Assembly: GCA_951640195.1 (NCBI GenBank)
Contig: OX621163.1
Location: 2,418,001-2,482,000, forward strand
Direction of reading: 5' to 3'
Length of the DNA stretch: 64,000 nucleotides
DNA from: Porpolomopsis calyptriformis
Lineage: Eukaryota; Basidiomycota; Agaricomycetes; Agaricales; Hygrophoraceae
Positions within the stretch are counted from its first letter, which is position 1, and every line of letters starts with the position of its first letter. Positions 24,801-38,000 of this stretch are shown piece by piece. Both the position numbers and the translations under genes were made by a program. Under the pieces are notes generated by a model. The model worked only from the letters and a program-made list of their open reading frames with translations, was not told where the DNA came from and made no database searches.

Positions 24801-27541
24801 CCACTGGTCGGCCCCCACAACAGGCAGCTTGTAGTGCAGTGCACTCATCGCCAGATATGAGATTGACATTGGCACCAGCATTGATCAACATCTTCACCAT
24901 ATCTAGGTGGCCTTTCTCCGCTGCCGCGTACAGCGCACTCCCTAGACTACCGTTGGTGTCATTGATGTCCGCCCCGCGTTGAAGCAGAAAGCGGACAAGG
25001 GGCATATTTCCAGTAGCAGCTGCGACATTGAGAGCTTTACCCTGGAATTTAGAGATGGCGTTGATGTCAGCCCCCGCATCAAGCAACACTTTTGCTGTAG
25101 CCAGATGGCCTTCGTGACAAGCTGCAATTAGTGCACTTCCAAATTTGCCGCCCTGAGTATTGACGTCTGCTCCGTGATCGAGAAGCATCCTCACAATATG
25201 TTCATGGCCAACGAAGGCTGCAGCTTGGAGGGCACAGCCATATTCCCCACGAAGAGCATTGACATCGGCGCCATGATCTAGTAGGAGTTTGGCTACCTTC
25301 CCATGGCCAGAACAAGCGGCTATTTGAAGGGGGGTTCCAAATTTGCCCTTTGCCGAGTTGACAGGGCACCCTTCTTCTTCAAGCAGCCATTCACAAAGCT
25401 CGTAATGACCTAACTGTGCGGTGTAGTATAAGGGTGATGGGTACGCATCCAGGCTCTTGGAGGCATGGGATAGGAGAAAAGAATCTGAGGGTGTCGGGTG
25501 GATCACTGCCTCAGGGTTGCAGATGTTTAGGAAGTTGATAAACGCGTTTGGCTCCAACACGAACAATCGTCGCATGAGTTCGTTGATGCTGTCTTGCTTT
25601 CCTGAAGATAGTTGATGGTGCCAGTGCTCGTACCAATACCGCGCAGCGTATGCCAGGAAAGGGAATCCACTGAAATCGAAACGATCCACACGGACCCCTC
25701 CACCAAAGTTGAGGAGATAGATGAGGGAGGATTCAGCAATATGTTGGTGCGCTATCTCGTCGGAGAGGTAGAAAGGAGGTGGTCGAGAGCCAACATTGTG
25801 CCTCTGCAGCACCATATATTCTTTCACAGAAAAGTGCGCAAACTGGACCACCTCTATTTCCGGAAAGTAGAGAATTGATCTCTCGATTCGAGTCTTCTCT
25901 TCTGCCCACTTGGAACCGTAACACTTTGTTTTTGAAACAGTTATGAGGCTTGAACAGATCTCAAGCACGTCACGGTTATCGTTAAGTCGATGCTCATTGG
26001 GATCAAAGCACCGTTCCTCAACGTTGACGACCATGGCTTCTGCAAGTTCTTGTAGAGTCAACGGACGCAAGGAGTAAGCCAGAAGCATTAGAGCGGCCCG
26101 CGCCATATCCCATCTGTCTTCTGGTATCGATTGTAGTATCCTGTCGTAAGTCCCTTCCAGTGTCTCGGGCAAATTCTTGAGTGCCTTTCGAACGGCACCA
26201 GCCTGCATGAGGTCCTTGATCAACTCCAACTGGCATACAGTCCATCGAAACCTTCAGAAGTGCGGTCAGAGATAGATACAGAAGCTTCACTAAACCCGGA
26301 GTTACCCACATTCCTTGAGCCCCTGTTACCACTGCTGCTTCAATCTCAGCGCGGAGATCTTCAGACCACCTCTGGAGCCTCTTGTTGCCAAGGATGAATT
26401 GATGAACGTGCAATCGGACATCGGCGTCAACGTCTTCACTCTGAATTGGCACATTATGTAGTTGGCCAACCTCCGTCATGGCCTCCTCAATATCTGGCTC
26501 CTTGCGGCTCGTCACAAGGAAGTTGTAACAGCCAGGCTGCTGTCCAATCTGCTGTGTGATCAGGTTGTAAAACCGATCTCTCTCATCCTTTGGGCATTCA
26601 TCTAGTGCATCGAGCATGACAAAGGTCTGTTGGTCCTCCTTCAATAACTCGAACAGAGTGGAGGCAAGAAGTCGATCTCCAGGCACTCGTCTGCCATTGT
26701 CACAGTGTTCATAGAGTGAGCGTACGTGATCGGAAAGAAGGTCGCTTTGTCTAGAGAGCTGCAAAATGAAGGATTGCAAGAGTGTCCCAAGTCGTAGAAC
26801 ATTCTCGTCGTTAAAATCAAAGTAGTGATAAGCCATCTTTGTTCCCGACTGGGTTTTGCAGACGCTCTCCATGTGGTCGATGATGGTCGAGAAAATTATG
26901 GTTTTCCCTGCCCCAGGAATACCATGAAGCCAGAGCGTATGGCCGGGGGTGCGTTTCCATTCTTTGAAGGCATCCAATTCGAGTATCCAGCGATTGGAGC
27001 CTGGCTGATGGAGCCGACGCGATGCCAGGTGTTTGACCATGGGATCAGTGCGACAGAGCCAGTTCAGTATCTTCTCTCTTTCCTGTCGAAGTTGACTCTG
27101 CTCGAGTGATTCCTGGATCGCCTGTGTAGCGCCATGGCTTTCACTTATAAGAGCTAGCGAAAGAGTCAGCTTTTGCTTCTCGATGTTCTCCAGTATTTCG
27201 TCCACCTTCTTGGACTCAAATGGCCACATTAACCGACGTCGAAGGCTCATCGGACCAGCAGCGGGCGCCAACTTTGATTCCAGTTCCTGAAGTGATTTGG
27301 TCAACACACCATCCTCTCCACACAGTGATTTGATACTAGACAGCCTGGAACCGCCATCTCCATCAGCTAGAGTCTTCAAATCCAACAAGATAACCTTCAG
27401 GCTGCCGGTATCACGGATGATTCGATCGATATCGGCGGCAGCATTGTTTACCTGTCCCACAAAGCGATAGCACGAAGTCAAGACAGTTTCGGTTAGAGTT
27501 AGGAGTGCGACAAGGCTTGCTGAGAAACTGAGTGGATCCAT
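21840..27541 (-). CDS. NACHT-ankyrin NLR-like protein
   Basis: Nine exons (27541-26310, 26251-24042, 23985-23887, 23836-23615, 23500-23398, 23332-23221, 23155-23061, 23009-22623, 22560-21840) keep one frame over 1,726 residues. The N-terminus (MDPLSFSASLVALLTLTETV onward) resembles fungal Helo-like/STAND N-terminal domains. A NACHT domain follows, with Walker A GIPGAGKT at 207-214 and Walker B FVMLDALDECP at about 307-317, then a winged-helix-like region (about 410-680). From about residue 690 to the end there are some 30 ankyrin repeats of the form GADVNARGGKYGTPLQIAA. Such proteins act in fungal self/non-self recognition and programmed cell death, probably cytosolic; the specific role here is inferred. 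Introns 3-8 all fall inside the repeat array. The ATG at 27541 fits the conserved MDPLS start. Confidence 0.9.
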
Positions 27542-27545
27542 TGCT

Positions 27546-27677
27546 ACGATTTTGGACTGGGATTGAATCTACTGCAGTGAGACTTTCAACCTGTCGTGAA
27601 TTAATCGTAAGAAATTGTTCCAGTAGCTGCAGCTACTGGAACAATTTCTTACGATTTTGGACTGGGGTTGAATCTAC
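27546..27677. repeat. Direct repeat pair flanking a palindrome
   Basis: A 27-nt sequence starting ACGATTTTGGACTGGG occurs at 27546-27572 and again at 27651-27677 with one mismatch (A/G). The first copy lies four bases from the NACHT-ankyrin start codon. The second overlaps the right end of the palindrome. Confidence 0.85.
27603..27656. repeat. 54-bp perfect palindrome
   Basis: The 27-nt left arm begins AATCGTAAGAAATTGTTCC and ends AGTAGCTG; the right arm is its exact reverse complement, centred on CTGCAG between 27629 and 27630. Pairing stops at 27602/27657 (T/T). There is no loop, so it can form a cruciform. It lies 62-115 bp upstream of the NACHT-ankyrin start. Confidence 0.95.
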
Positions 27678-28030
27678 ATTAATCCCATTTGATACTACCA
27701 GCTGCTCTCCTCGTGGTCACTGGAATTGACTTGTTTGCAGTCAAATGGATGGCAGGGGGTGGCCTAATGCTGTGATCAAGTACCAGAAGCTTGTCATTGT
27801 CGTTCCTCTGTCAGCCATAGGAGCCACCATCAAATACATGGGACTACATTTGGGGGGACAACTCTTGATCTATGGCCCACACAGAGGATGGACATTGAAG
27901 TTATGATTGACATGGAATAATAGGCAGTACACTGGAAAGTTCTTGACATTTGAATCGACCGAGGGCATCAGAGTGTAATTGTTCAGTTACAAAAATTTCA
28001 TACATGAGTAGTGATTGTATTCTGCATGCT
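27678..28030. other. Intergenic region upstream of the NACHT-ankyrin gene
   Basis: About 350 bp between the repeat block and the end of the dioxygenase gene. It must include distal promoter sequence of the NACHT-ankyrin gene and the dioxygenase 3' end. No frame or further repeat is recognised. Confidence 0.4.
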
Positions 28031-29366
28031 TTAAGCAGTCTCGCGCGAAGTAGCTGGGCCAACCTCTACAATCAAAGCCAATTGTCCATAGATAAACTCG
28101 AGTGAAGCTTCATTTCCATAGGCCACATACGGCGTCTGGACTGTGTTGTGGCCTGTTAATGGAGTCACCCACCAGACCGTCCCGGGTTTACTCAACTCTG
28201 CTGTGTCCCGGCCGTTGTAGATGCGTATGCCTCCTTCAGCCTGTATCTTGCTTTCGATAGATTCATCTTCTGCGAAAAAGTTTGACAAGTCAATTTCACA
28301 ATCAGCCTTGAATAGCTGCCTTCCTTCGGCGTAAATGAATTGGAGTTTGCATGCCAATGAGAGGCTATCGCAGACATTCTTCACAATCGCATCACTTCCT
28401 TTAAGATAACCCAGCAATGTTCCTATCTCAGTCTGGGACTCCGAATTGATTGGGTACTGTTGTCGCAGCCCGAACCCAATGTGGCCACCACCAGATAGAA
28501 AGTCCGGATTGTTGAGAAGCTCCGAAAGCGTAGACTTGAAACTCACTTCCGAAGGGGAAGTAATACCAGCTGTGGGAGGATCACGGGTGCTGAAGTACAG
28601 GTTGTACGTGAGCGTCACTCGATATCCTGTAGTGACTGGCATCACTTCGTGTTCGATGTCGCTATAAAAGGCGATGTAGGCAATGGATGGAGTCGGTTGG
28701 CTATGAACTTCTTTCGCAGAGTCGAATGTCCACTCATTCCCATGCTGTCGGAGTACGAGGGAGCCTCCATCATGAATAGTAGGAAAGACGACAACCAAGG
28801 ATGCAAACATCTTCTCGCCACGGGGAGTATCCTTATGCGCTTTGAAGAATGAGTCTTTACCTTTGCATGATATGTTGTGTGGGCATAAGGCAACATGCGG
28901 ATATATGAAATCTCACACACACCATATACATTCAACTTGTATAATTCGGCCTCAATAGTTTTCTTTCCGTCGTGGCCTTCCAAGAGGCTGGGAATGATTA
29001 ACTCAAGGATCCTAGAACGTTCAAGATTGAATTTTGAAGCAAATCCAGAGGTATCCATTTTCCCAGCCTTCCGATACGACTCATCCAGGATGTCTTGTTG
29101 ATCGACGCCAAAAGTGGCAGGCTGGCATGCCTTAGAAAGGTGTTCAAGTTCCGATTCAGAGGCTGCGGAGAGATCTATTTGCCTGTAGCGGATGTCATTA
29201 GGCCGTTATGGATACACACAAATGTTGTGAATTACCGAGCATTGTCTCCTTTACCATAGTAAAGAACAAAAGACTGTGAAGGCAGGGAGGAAACCCCACT
29301 ACAATACGGAGATTTGAATAATATTGAGTCTTTGAGTCTTTGGAAATAGGCAACACTGGATGACAT
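28031..29366 (-). CDS. 2-oxoglutarate/Fe(II) dioxygenase (prolyl-4-hydroxylase-like)
   Basis: Exons 29366-29236, 29182-28923 and 28860-28031 give 406 residues. The N-terminal part carries ACQPATFGVDQQDILDESYR then KAGKMD, found in a fungal family of 2OG oxygenases. The catalytic core has HKD (His139, Asp141), then IAYIAFYSDIEHEV (His201) and GYRVTLTY with Arg211 as the expected 2OG-binding residue. All metal and cosubstrate ligands are present, so the enzyme should be active; its substrate is unknown. There is no signal peptide, so it is probably cytosolic or nuclear. Its start is 93 bp from the divergent KRR1 start, and downstream lies the NACHT-ankyrin gene. Confidence 0.85.
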
Positions 29367-29459
29367 GACGACTGAGCAAGATTGGGGGGACTAGCAAGAC
29401 TGGCGAATTAGGGGCAATGAAGTGTCGCAGGGTTGTCACACTGTCACACGTGGATAGCT
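29367..29459. promoter_or_regulatory. Compact bidirectional promoter, dioxygenase / KRR1
   Basis: Only 93 bp separate the two divergent start codons, so both transcripts must start within or very near this interval. It contains a TCACACTGTCACACGTGG stretch (29436-29453) with an E-box-like CACGTG. Confidence 0.5.
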
Positions 29460-31048
<1,589 letters not shown>

Positions 31049-31118
31049 ATACTTGGGTGCCTTACGTCAGTTGCCTTTGTGACTTGTAAAACCCCGATCA
31101 CCTTGTTCCAACTTTGCT

Positions 31119-32663
31119 ATGGCCACCACCGTCCACTCTTGGATGCCTGCCCACGGGCGACACAGAGTCAACGTCGGCACATCTCTTGGCCGCGCTCTCA
31201 AAGCTCGCAAAGGCACTGCTGCGACTAAACGATCCAACCTCCCAGACCGGGACTTTTACTCATTTCGCTGTCGGTACCTTCTCTTGCGTCTACATTGTCC
31301 ACGAGCTGAACCCCATCGCATCACATCTAATTAGACAACTTTAAACCACCATCAATCGACTCCACCAAGCCCGGCACGATTGATGTCAAAAGAGGCAAAG
31401 ATTCAACCGGTGTCTCCGTTGAACACTCTAGTTCTCAAGTGAGTTTCTCTTGTTCTCTTGCACGGGAACACATTTCTCACAGCAGGGGCAGGCTGGCGAA
31501 GGCCATGCCTTTGTGGGGCTGGAACAGCTTGCCAAGGGCACAGATTGTGTACTCATCTACGATGAAGAGACTGGCGTAAGACTTTACAGCATATACCATT
31601 TAGTCCCACTGAAGACACGAGGTTTGATTCTAGACCTTTACTTTGGAAAAACTAGATTCTTACATGGTTCTCACTTATGAGCGGAAAACTACCACTAACG
31701 ACAGTCATTCTCAGGGTTCCGGTGTGTTCTCACTTGTTTCTTGTTTCCCACTACCTAACCCTGGCATTTTCCCACGAAGCCTTACCCGCGCAACCGACTT
31801 CTCTTTCACTATCGCAAGAATCCAGCCGAGACCTGGATCTCGAAGCCCAGCTCGAGCGGGATCTCCTTGGCATGGAAGAAGATGCAGATGGTGAACCTGA
31901 TGAGGAATTCGAGCAGATAATCCCCTTTGATACGACTACGCTAAGGCAAGAAGAAGAAGAAGAAGACGAAGACGAAGAAGACGAAGAGGATGCGATTCCT
32001 TTGCGAGAACTCTCGAAACAGAGACCCAAACCTTCACGAACCACGAAGCCCGAAACAACTCCCGAAGAACGGGCCATACCATCTGCTGCAAAGTCCAAAC
32101 CTCCAGGAATACCCAAAGGGAAGGCAAAGAGAGAATCAGCCGCGGTGACGTCCGATGTCGAAGAGGAAGACTTGGAGTTCGGCCAACCGGCGCGAAAAAC
32201 GAAACGCGTTCGACCTACACCGCCCGCAGAGGGCCTCGCTCTACCAGGCTCCTCGTCCGCCGTCCGTGCCCCGTCTGCCAGCCATCTTCTGCCTTTCGCG
32301 TCCTCGCACAGGTCGGGTAACTCGGCATCGCTGCCCCCAGCATCAGCAGTGTCAGATTCCGAAGAAGAGTGGGAACCTGTACCGCCATCGCAACCTGGTG
32401 CTGATGCTGCTTCGGGGGTAATGAACACCGACGACGATGACGGTGAAGGCGACGAGGAGGAGATAGATATGAGTGCATTCGAGGCAGAAATGAATATGCA
32501 TCTGGAGTCAGACGACTTTCTCGCCGAGGCTGCCTCACCCGATCCGGACGCCATCGCACCGACGAATGTGCCGATGTCGCTCAATCAATTTGCGAGAGAA
32601 ATTGCGGATGCAAGTCAGGATGAGGATGATTATTCATCCAGCGAAGAAAGTGATGAAGATTAA
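31119..32663 (+). CDS. EAF (ELL-associated factor) transcription elongation protein
   Basis: Exons 31119-31269, 31335-31438, 31486-31575, 31634-31721 and 31780-32663 give 438 residues. The conserved EAF N-terminal domain is spread over the first four exons: RHRVNVGTSL, then YSFRYNFKPPSIDST, then GEGHAFVGLEQLAKGTDCVL followed by IYDEETGTFTLEKLDSYMVL. Each intron restores a conserved residue (for example, the Tyr of FRYNF is split). The rest is acidic and Ser-rich with runs of Glu/Asp, typical of the EAF transactivation region. EAF binds ELL within elongation complexes acting on RNA polymerase II. The gene follows KRR1 by only 70 bp on the same strand. The fourth donor could be at 31704 instead of 31722. 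Confidence 0.85.
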
Positions 32664-32803
32664 AGGGAATCATTTGTGCAGGAACGACATGTAATAATGA
32701 TCCTAATCGCAGCGTCTGAAATAAAGAGCGGTACACATGGATTACCCCAAATTCAACCCGTTGATACCCCTAAGGAACCACAGTAGATGCCGATTACAAC
32801 CTA

Positions 32804-34726
32804 CTAATGTCGTGTGTGTTGTAAGAGCCTTACACGGTGAATGTCACTCTTTGGAAAAGATGTTAATAGATATTCACGTGGTAAGTCAACGTGGAACGAA
32901 CCTTCTATAATGATTTTTAGATTCCAATCTCGAATGTCATTATCGAGTTCTTGGTCGGCCCATGAATTGTCTTCATCGTCCTCACCATTCCATCCCATAG
33001 CTTGCGAAGTTCGCTCTGGCAAGCCTTCGAAAATCCCATTAACGTCAACTTCTTCTTCCTCTTGCTTCGTTTTTCGTCGCGCAGTTTCACTTTCATCCTC
33101 CTAAACACAGGAACCCACGTCAAGAAATTGCACGACAACAAAAACACGCGGCTCACGATGTCAAATTCGTCTTCGCGTTCTTCATATTCTACATTCTCAT
33201 CCACCTCTTCGAACCCACCGGCAAATGCCCCCCATCTTTCGGGGGTAGGACAGTGCCAGATAAGGATAGTGCCCTGATTTGTGGTGGACGCGATGGATGA
33301 TTTGGATGGATGCCACTATTATATATGTTGAGTATCCTTCTGATGCAGTAAACAACACCAACCAACATGAATATATGTCAAGGGCTCCCGCCCCCCATCC
33401 AAGGCGCTTGTAAACTGACCATCGTTTGAGATGTCCCAGATATATATTTTGTGAGCCGCAGGGTCGGCGGCACCTATAGGGAAACCATCAGCTCTGAGAC
33501 CCATAGAGTGTGGAAAAAAGCACGATCCACTTGCCCCCTGCTAGCCACTCGCCATCTGGACTGTATGACATTGTATGCCATGCAGACTTACTAATGGGGT
33601 CATTGAAACGGTGGGTCGGTTCAAGTTCTTGCTCAATATACCTCCCATCTGCGTTCGGGAGGACATACGATGGCAGAGTGAATTGTCGGAGAGTGCGATC
33701 CGACGAATTGGTAACAAGTCGACTGTCAAGGAAGGAGATAATATCGGAGAAGGAGACTTCGCGGAGATGGATAATTCTCACCGTCCAGATTTTGCAAATT
33801 CGAATCCTTTCATAGTCCCGGCTCCTGCTACTTTGTGCCGCGCGACCATCTTCCGTGGCATGACACGAACGTAATCTTGCTCAACTCGAAATCATTTCCC
33901 AAGTTACTTGACACATACAGTTTTAGTCCTGGTGTTGAACACCAAAATAGACCCCGAAGATGTTCCGATAAATATATGCTTTCCAGACGGATCGAATCGA
34001 GCGGTTGTCATCGCGGATCTGTGGCATTGACACGTTAGTGCCTGTTTATCAAGTATCCATCTTAAGATATACCGTGGTTTGCTTGTCTGAACTCCTTCCT
34101 CGGGGTCTTCTTGAACTTCGCATAGCTCTACACGACCCCGATGACCCTTTCTGAGGTCAACCACGTATGCTTCTCCCGTGCCCAACAGGCATAGAATGAT
34201 GTCACTATCCACGTGAAACACGAGCTCTACAAATCTTCAGAAGATTATTGCGCACCTATTTCTGGGATGGAAAGACGCGGATGCAATGGCGACGTCGAAT
34301 CGAACCGTCCTATGACGAGATGGTTCATACCCAGAAGCCAAATCCCAGACTATGATATTCCAATCCTTCGAAGAAGTAAGCACATAGCGAGAGTGCCTTG
34401 ACCAGCTGTGGCACTTAGTCATACGCCGCAAACATGATTGAACGATGGTAGAACGCACTCGACACTAGTAATAGCTTTGACGTGGCCATGTAGCAGACGA
34501 ATTGCGGCTCTGGTTTCCAAATCCCAGATAGCAGCCACGCCGTCGCTCCTCCCTGCGGCAATGAACCTACCAGACGGATCGAACCGCGCGAACAAAGCGC
34601 CAGAGTCCAACGATGCTTGCACGGCAGTTGGATGGGTGATACTGAATGGGTCTAAACAACGGCTGAGATGACATGGCAAGGCCTCATAGAGACAGTAACA
34701 AACGGACTTATCAGTGAGCCATTCAT
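32804..34726 (-). CDS. SWD1: COMPASS subunit SWD1 (RBBP5 homologue), WD40
   Basis: Ten exons (34726-34708, 34651-34459, 34405-34256, 34204-34073, 34018-33919, 33849-33782, 33722-33535, 33473-33367, 33315-33157, 33100-32804) give about 470 residues. The start MNGSLINPF is typical. WD40 repeats follow: FARFDPSGRFIAAGRSDG, DWSRHSRYVLTSSKDWNIIV, ASFHPRNSDIILCLLGTGEA, ARFDPSGKHIFIGTSSG, LVTNSSDRTLRQF, SYSPDGEWLAGGAADPAAHK, TPERWGAFAGGFEEVDEN, then an acidic tail. SWD1/RBBP5 is a core scaffold of the H3K4 methyltransferase complex. The intron 33534-33474 begins GCAAGT, a GC-AG intron; only this donor restores AGGAADP. The last 15-20 residues are uncertain and may include another intron. Confidence 0.92.
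33474..33534 (-). other. SWD1: GC-AG intron in SWD1
   Basis: The donor is G|GCAAGT and the acceptor CTATAG. No GT donor gives the phase-1 end that the GT-GCC acceptor exon needs. Confidence 0.85.
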
Positions 34727-35058
34727 GGTCGACGTGATCGGCAAGTCCAAATATGGAATGTATTAATTTTCGTACCGCAATCTTCGCACCGCCATGCACT
34801 GCTCCCCGCGCTCATGCAGTGTAAATCCAGTGTGGGGTAAGAACGCTAACTAGTAACGTAACATGTGTTAGGCGCTGACAGTCCATACAGACACTTGGAT
34901 CCGAACGCTGTACACCTGATTCCTGACCACCGTACATATATACCCATGGTCCACGAAATAATGCTTCCTGTGGCTTAACCCTCCTTCCATCCATTCTTAA
35001 TGGTGCGACCGCCGAGTGAGTGTTTTTTAATGAGTTTCTCGACTGTCCGTGTGGACCA
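34727..35058. promoter_or_regulatory. Divergent promoter region SWD1 / membrane WD40 gene
   Basis: 332 bp between divergent start codons. Short frames here lack coding character. Nothing specific is recognised. Confidence 0.4.
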
Positions 35059-38000
35059 ATGGCCCTCCTAGGAGCTTCCAGAAGCCCAAGCGGTGCTCGA
35101 TCCGTCATTTCTGGTCGAGATCCTTTGAAGAGCCTAAATCCTACCCAAAAACGAGCTCTGTGTGATATTCTCACTGCCTTGACCGAATCACCTCAAGATG
35201 ACAATGGTATATTCCGCCGCATGGCTGAAACTGATTCGTTCTAATATTGCCATTGCGAGATAGATGAAGGAGACGTCTGTAAGTAACACTCTCAGTGGCG
35301 TATCATTGTTCTCGGCTTCACAGATCCGTGCCATTTTTAGAGCACGGAGGGTGCTACTTGTTTCCCTGCCTTTATTTGGCTTGCATCGCTGACCGAGCTT
35401 CTTTGCAGTCAATGTCGACGACCAATTTCAGATTTCTGGGGCCGAAGCCTACGAGAAATTCGAGACGTGAGAATTGACTTTTCTACCTCATTTGTGTTGC
35501 TGATCTTGTCAATCAACAGCACACTACGGGAACTGAACGACAAAGTCATTTTTTTCTTTCTTTTTCTCTTGCCCATTAAATGCTGATATCAACTAGTTCG
35601 AAGACTTGATGGCGGCAGCTCAACAACTTGGAAGCTCCGCCGCCATTCTTGCGACCACCTTCCACCTCTGTCTACACCTCAAAGCGATGATAAAGGCCTT
35701 CCGCCGAAATGCTGCAAGGATATTCCCTCAAACCGTTCCGCAAGCGTTGCAAGAACCTTTCATCATTTCAGACCATAGGCCAGAGAGATACAGGGCTTCC
35801 AAGCATGATCCTGGTGACAGCCGAAATCCGGCAGAACATATGCGTAAATTAACAGATGATATGCGCAAATTACTGCAACATGTTCGAGATTTCCCAGAAT
35901 ACACATCTGGTGCCCTGACGGTCTCTATATCATCGTTCATCACCTGGTTGAAGGTTTGCTATTTGAGCACTTGCAAACGGGACTTATGCACATCTCATCC
36001 ATAGTATCGAGGAGATTGTCTCGAACTGTACACAAGTAAGGGATCTGCGCCAACCTTGTATTCCAATTTCATCACCGTTTTACAGACAGGTTTCAAGAAG
36101 TTGCTATTCAAAGTTACATTCACGACCTTTCATCGGAAATGGGAGAGCATATGAACGACATCCGGTTGACCTTATCAGCATTCATTGAAAAAGGTGACTT
36201 TCGACCCGACTTTTTGGTTTTCAAGAATCACGGCTATCTCTGTTCAATAGGAATCCCAACAATCCGATGTGCTGAAGAGAAGCATACGATGCGTTTGCAA
36301 AATCTATCCACCATCGCAGTCTTCCTGTCTGGGGTGACAATTTCCGCGTTGGGAATTGCATACGCAGAAAACGAGCGCACCTCATTAATTTATTTCATGA
36401 GCTCATTCTGGTTCGTATCATTGGTTTTCAGCATCGCTACTGCCATCAATAGTGTTGTCGCGATAACGTGGAAGCAATCGATGTAGTACGTGCCTATACC
36501 TCACCTTTTGGTCGTTAAGCGAAGAATGTTGTTGTAGCCGTTCTCCCTTCAGACGCCTCCATAAGTCGATTGGAATTTGGATCAGACACTCAACCATGGC
36601 TTTCCTTGTTATCTCGGTTCTGTGCTTCTCCTTAGGCCTGGTATGCCTAGCATTCCAGTCCCAGGTACTTATTATCTATTGTCGGGTCGTCGCTTCGAGA
36701 TTTTCTAACCACCCACCAGCGTCACATAACATCTATCGTCACCACAACCTTGACTACATTCACTTCTATTTCCCTCACGGCTGTATTGTTGTGGTTTGGA
36801 TACGAGAAATGGATATTTTTCATATACCATGGAAGGAAGTGGCCCCTGGATGTGGACCTCGCACAGGCTTTCATGGTTCGCAAAGAGTTAGCAGAAAAAG
36901 CTGCACCCTTTGGACAATATCCTTCTTCCGTAGCTTCATCCGTGGCCATGTCTCCAACAATACTTTCTACAAACAACCCTCTGCCAGCAACCACATCTCA
37001 TGCAAAAGAGATACCAGGGAGCATTCAAACTCGTCGAAAGTACTCACATTACAAGAGCAACTCGGATAATGCTGGTATTCCAATCGTCATTTCACCTAGC
37101 TCAAACCTCCTGGATGCACGCCTTTGGAGAAGCCGTTTTGAGCGCTTGCAGCCTATCCGAGCTTTTCAAGTGGATGCAGATCACGTCAATCAAATTCTCT
37201 TTTCACCAGATCGAAAATTTCTGGCAGCGAGGTACATATTTTAAGCTATACTCGGGGAATAGTCCATGATTGATACACTATCGCATAGTTTTAATGGATG
37301 GCCCTTCATTTTCTCAGTACAAGATATCCTGAGAGCGACGAAGGTCGAGCCGTTCTCCTCCCAGTCACCCTCGACCATGAATCCTCTATGGGAGGGTCAA
37401 GTGTCCTGGTATGATGCTTTAGAAGTCTGCCCTCTCTTCCATGTTATTCATCAACTTTATTGCTCCGTGTTTTAGGTTATTAGATGAAAATTTAGACACT
37501 GGTAATATGCTGTTGGCAAAATCTGGCTGTACCATCCATCTCTGGAAAGAGGTATGTAGAAAGTTGACAGTTTGATGGGCCATTTCTGAGACGGAGCTCA
37601 GGGATCTCCCAGTAACTTTCTGAGCTTGCCAGACGGGTCGCAGGACCCTCCAACAAGAAACACCTGGGAGACTATCACTCGTCCCAAAGCCGTTCAGGCA
37701 GCCATTTGGCTTCCATGGGGGACATGTAAGGTTACGTCAATCTGCCGAATCAACGCTCATGAATTATCTCTCAGCTTTCTTGTCGATTGAAGGACGTGAT
37801 GATCTATACAGAGAAGAGGAGAACAATTGTATTCAAGGTAGTGATATCATTAAACTCGTGAGTCCTTGTGCCATATCACATCAGAGGCAGGCGGCTAACG
37901 ATATATATAGGATCTGAATGGAGAAGTTCGCTACCTAATTACTACTGACCAAAAGTCTGCTAATCAAGCGCTTCAGGTATTGGATACTCACCCATTCCAG

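Noticed and set aside
27603..27656. Palindrome as terminal inverted repeats of a transposon or as a CRISPR/terminator hairpin
   Set aside because: There is no internal element, transposase frame or repeated spacer, and bacterial-type features are not expected in this fungal DNA. It is reported as a palindrome only.
31751..32584. Long minus-strand frame rich in Ser opposite EAF
   Set aside because: It is the antisense shadow of the acidic/Ser EAF tail; the + strand carries the conserved EAF domain and spliced frame.
35295..35477. Frame starting MAYHCSRLHRSV
   Set aside because: It lies in the intron 35279-35408 plus the next exon read in the wrong phase. Skipping it joins GDV to FNVDDQFQI in frame.
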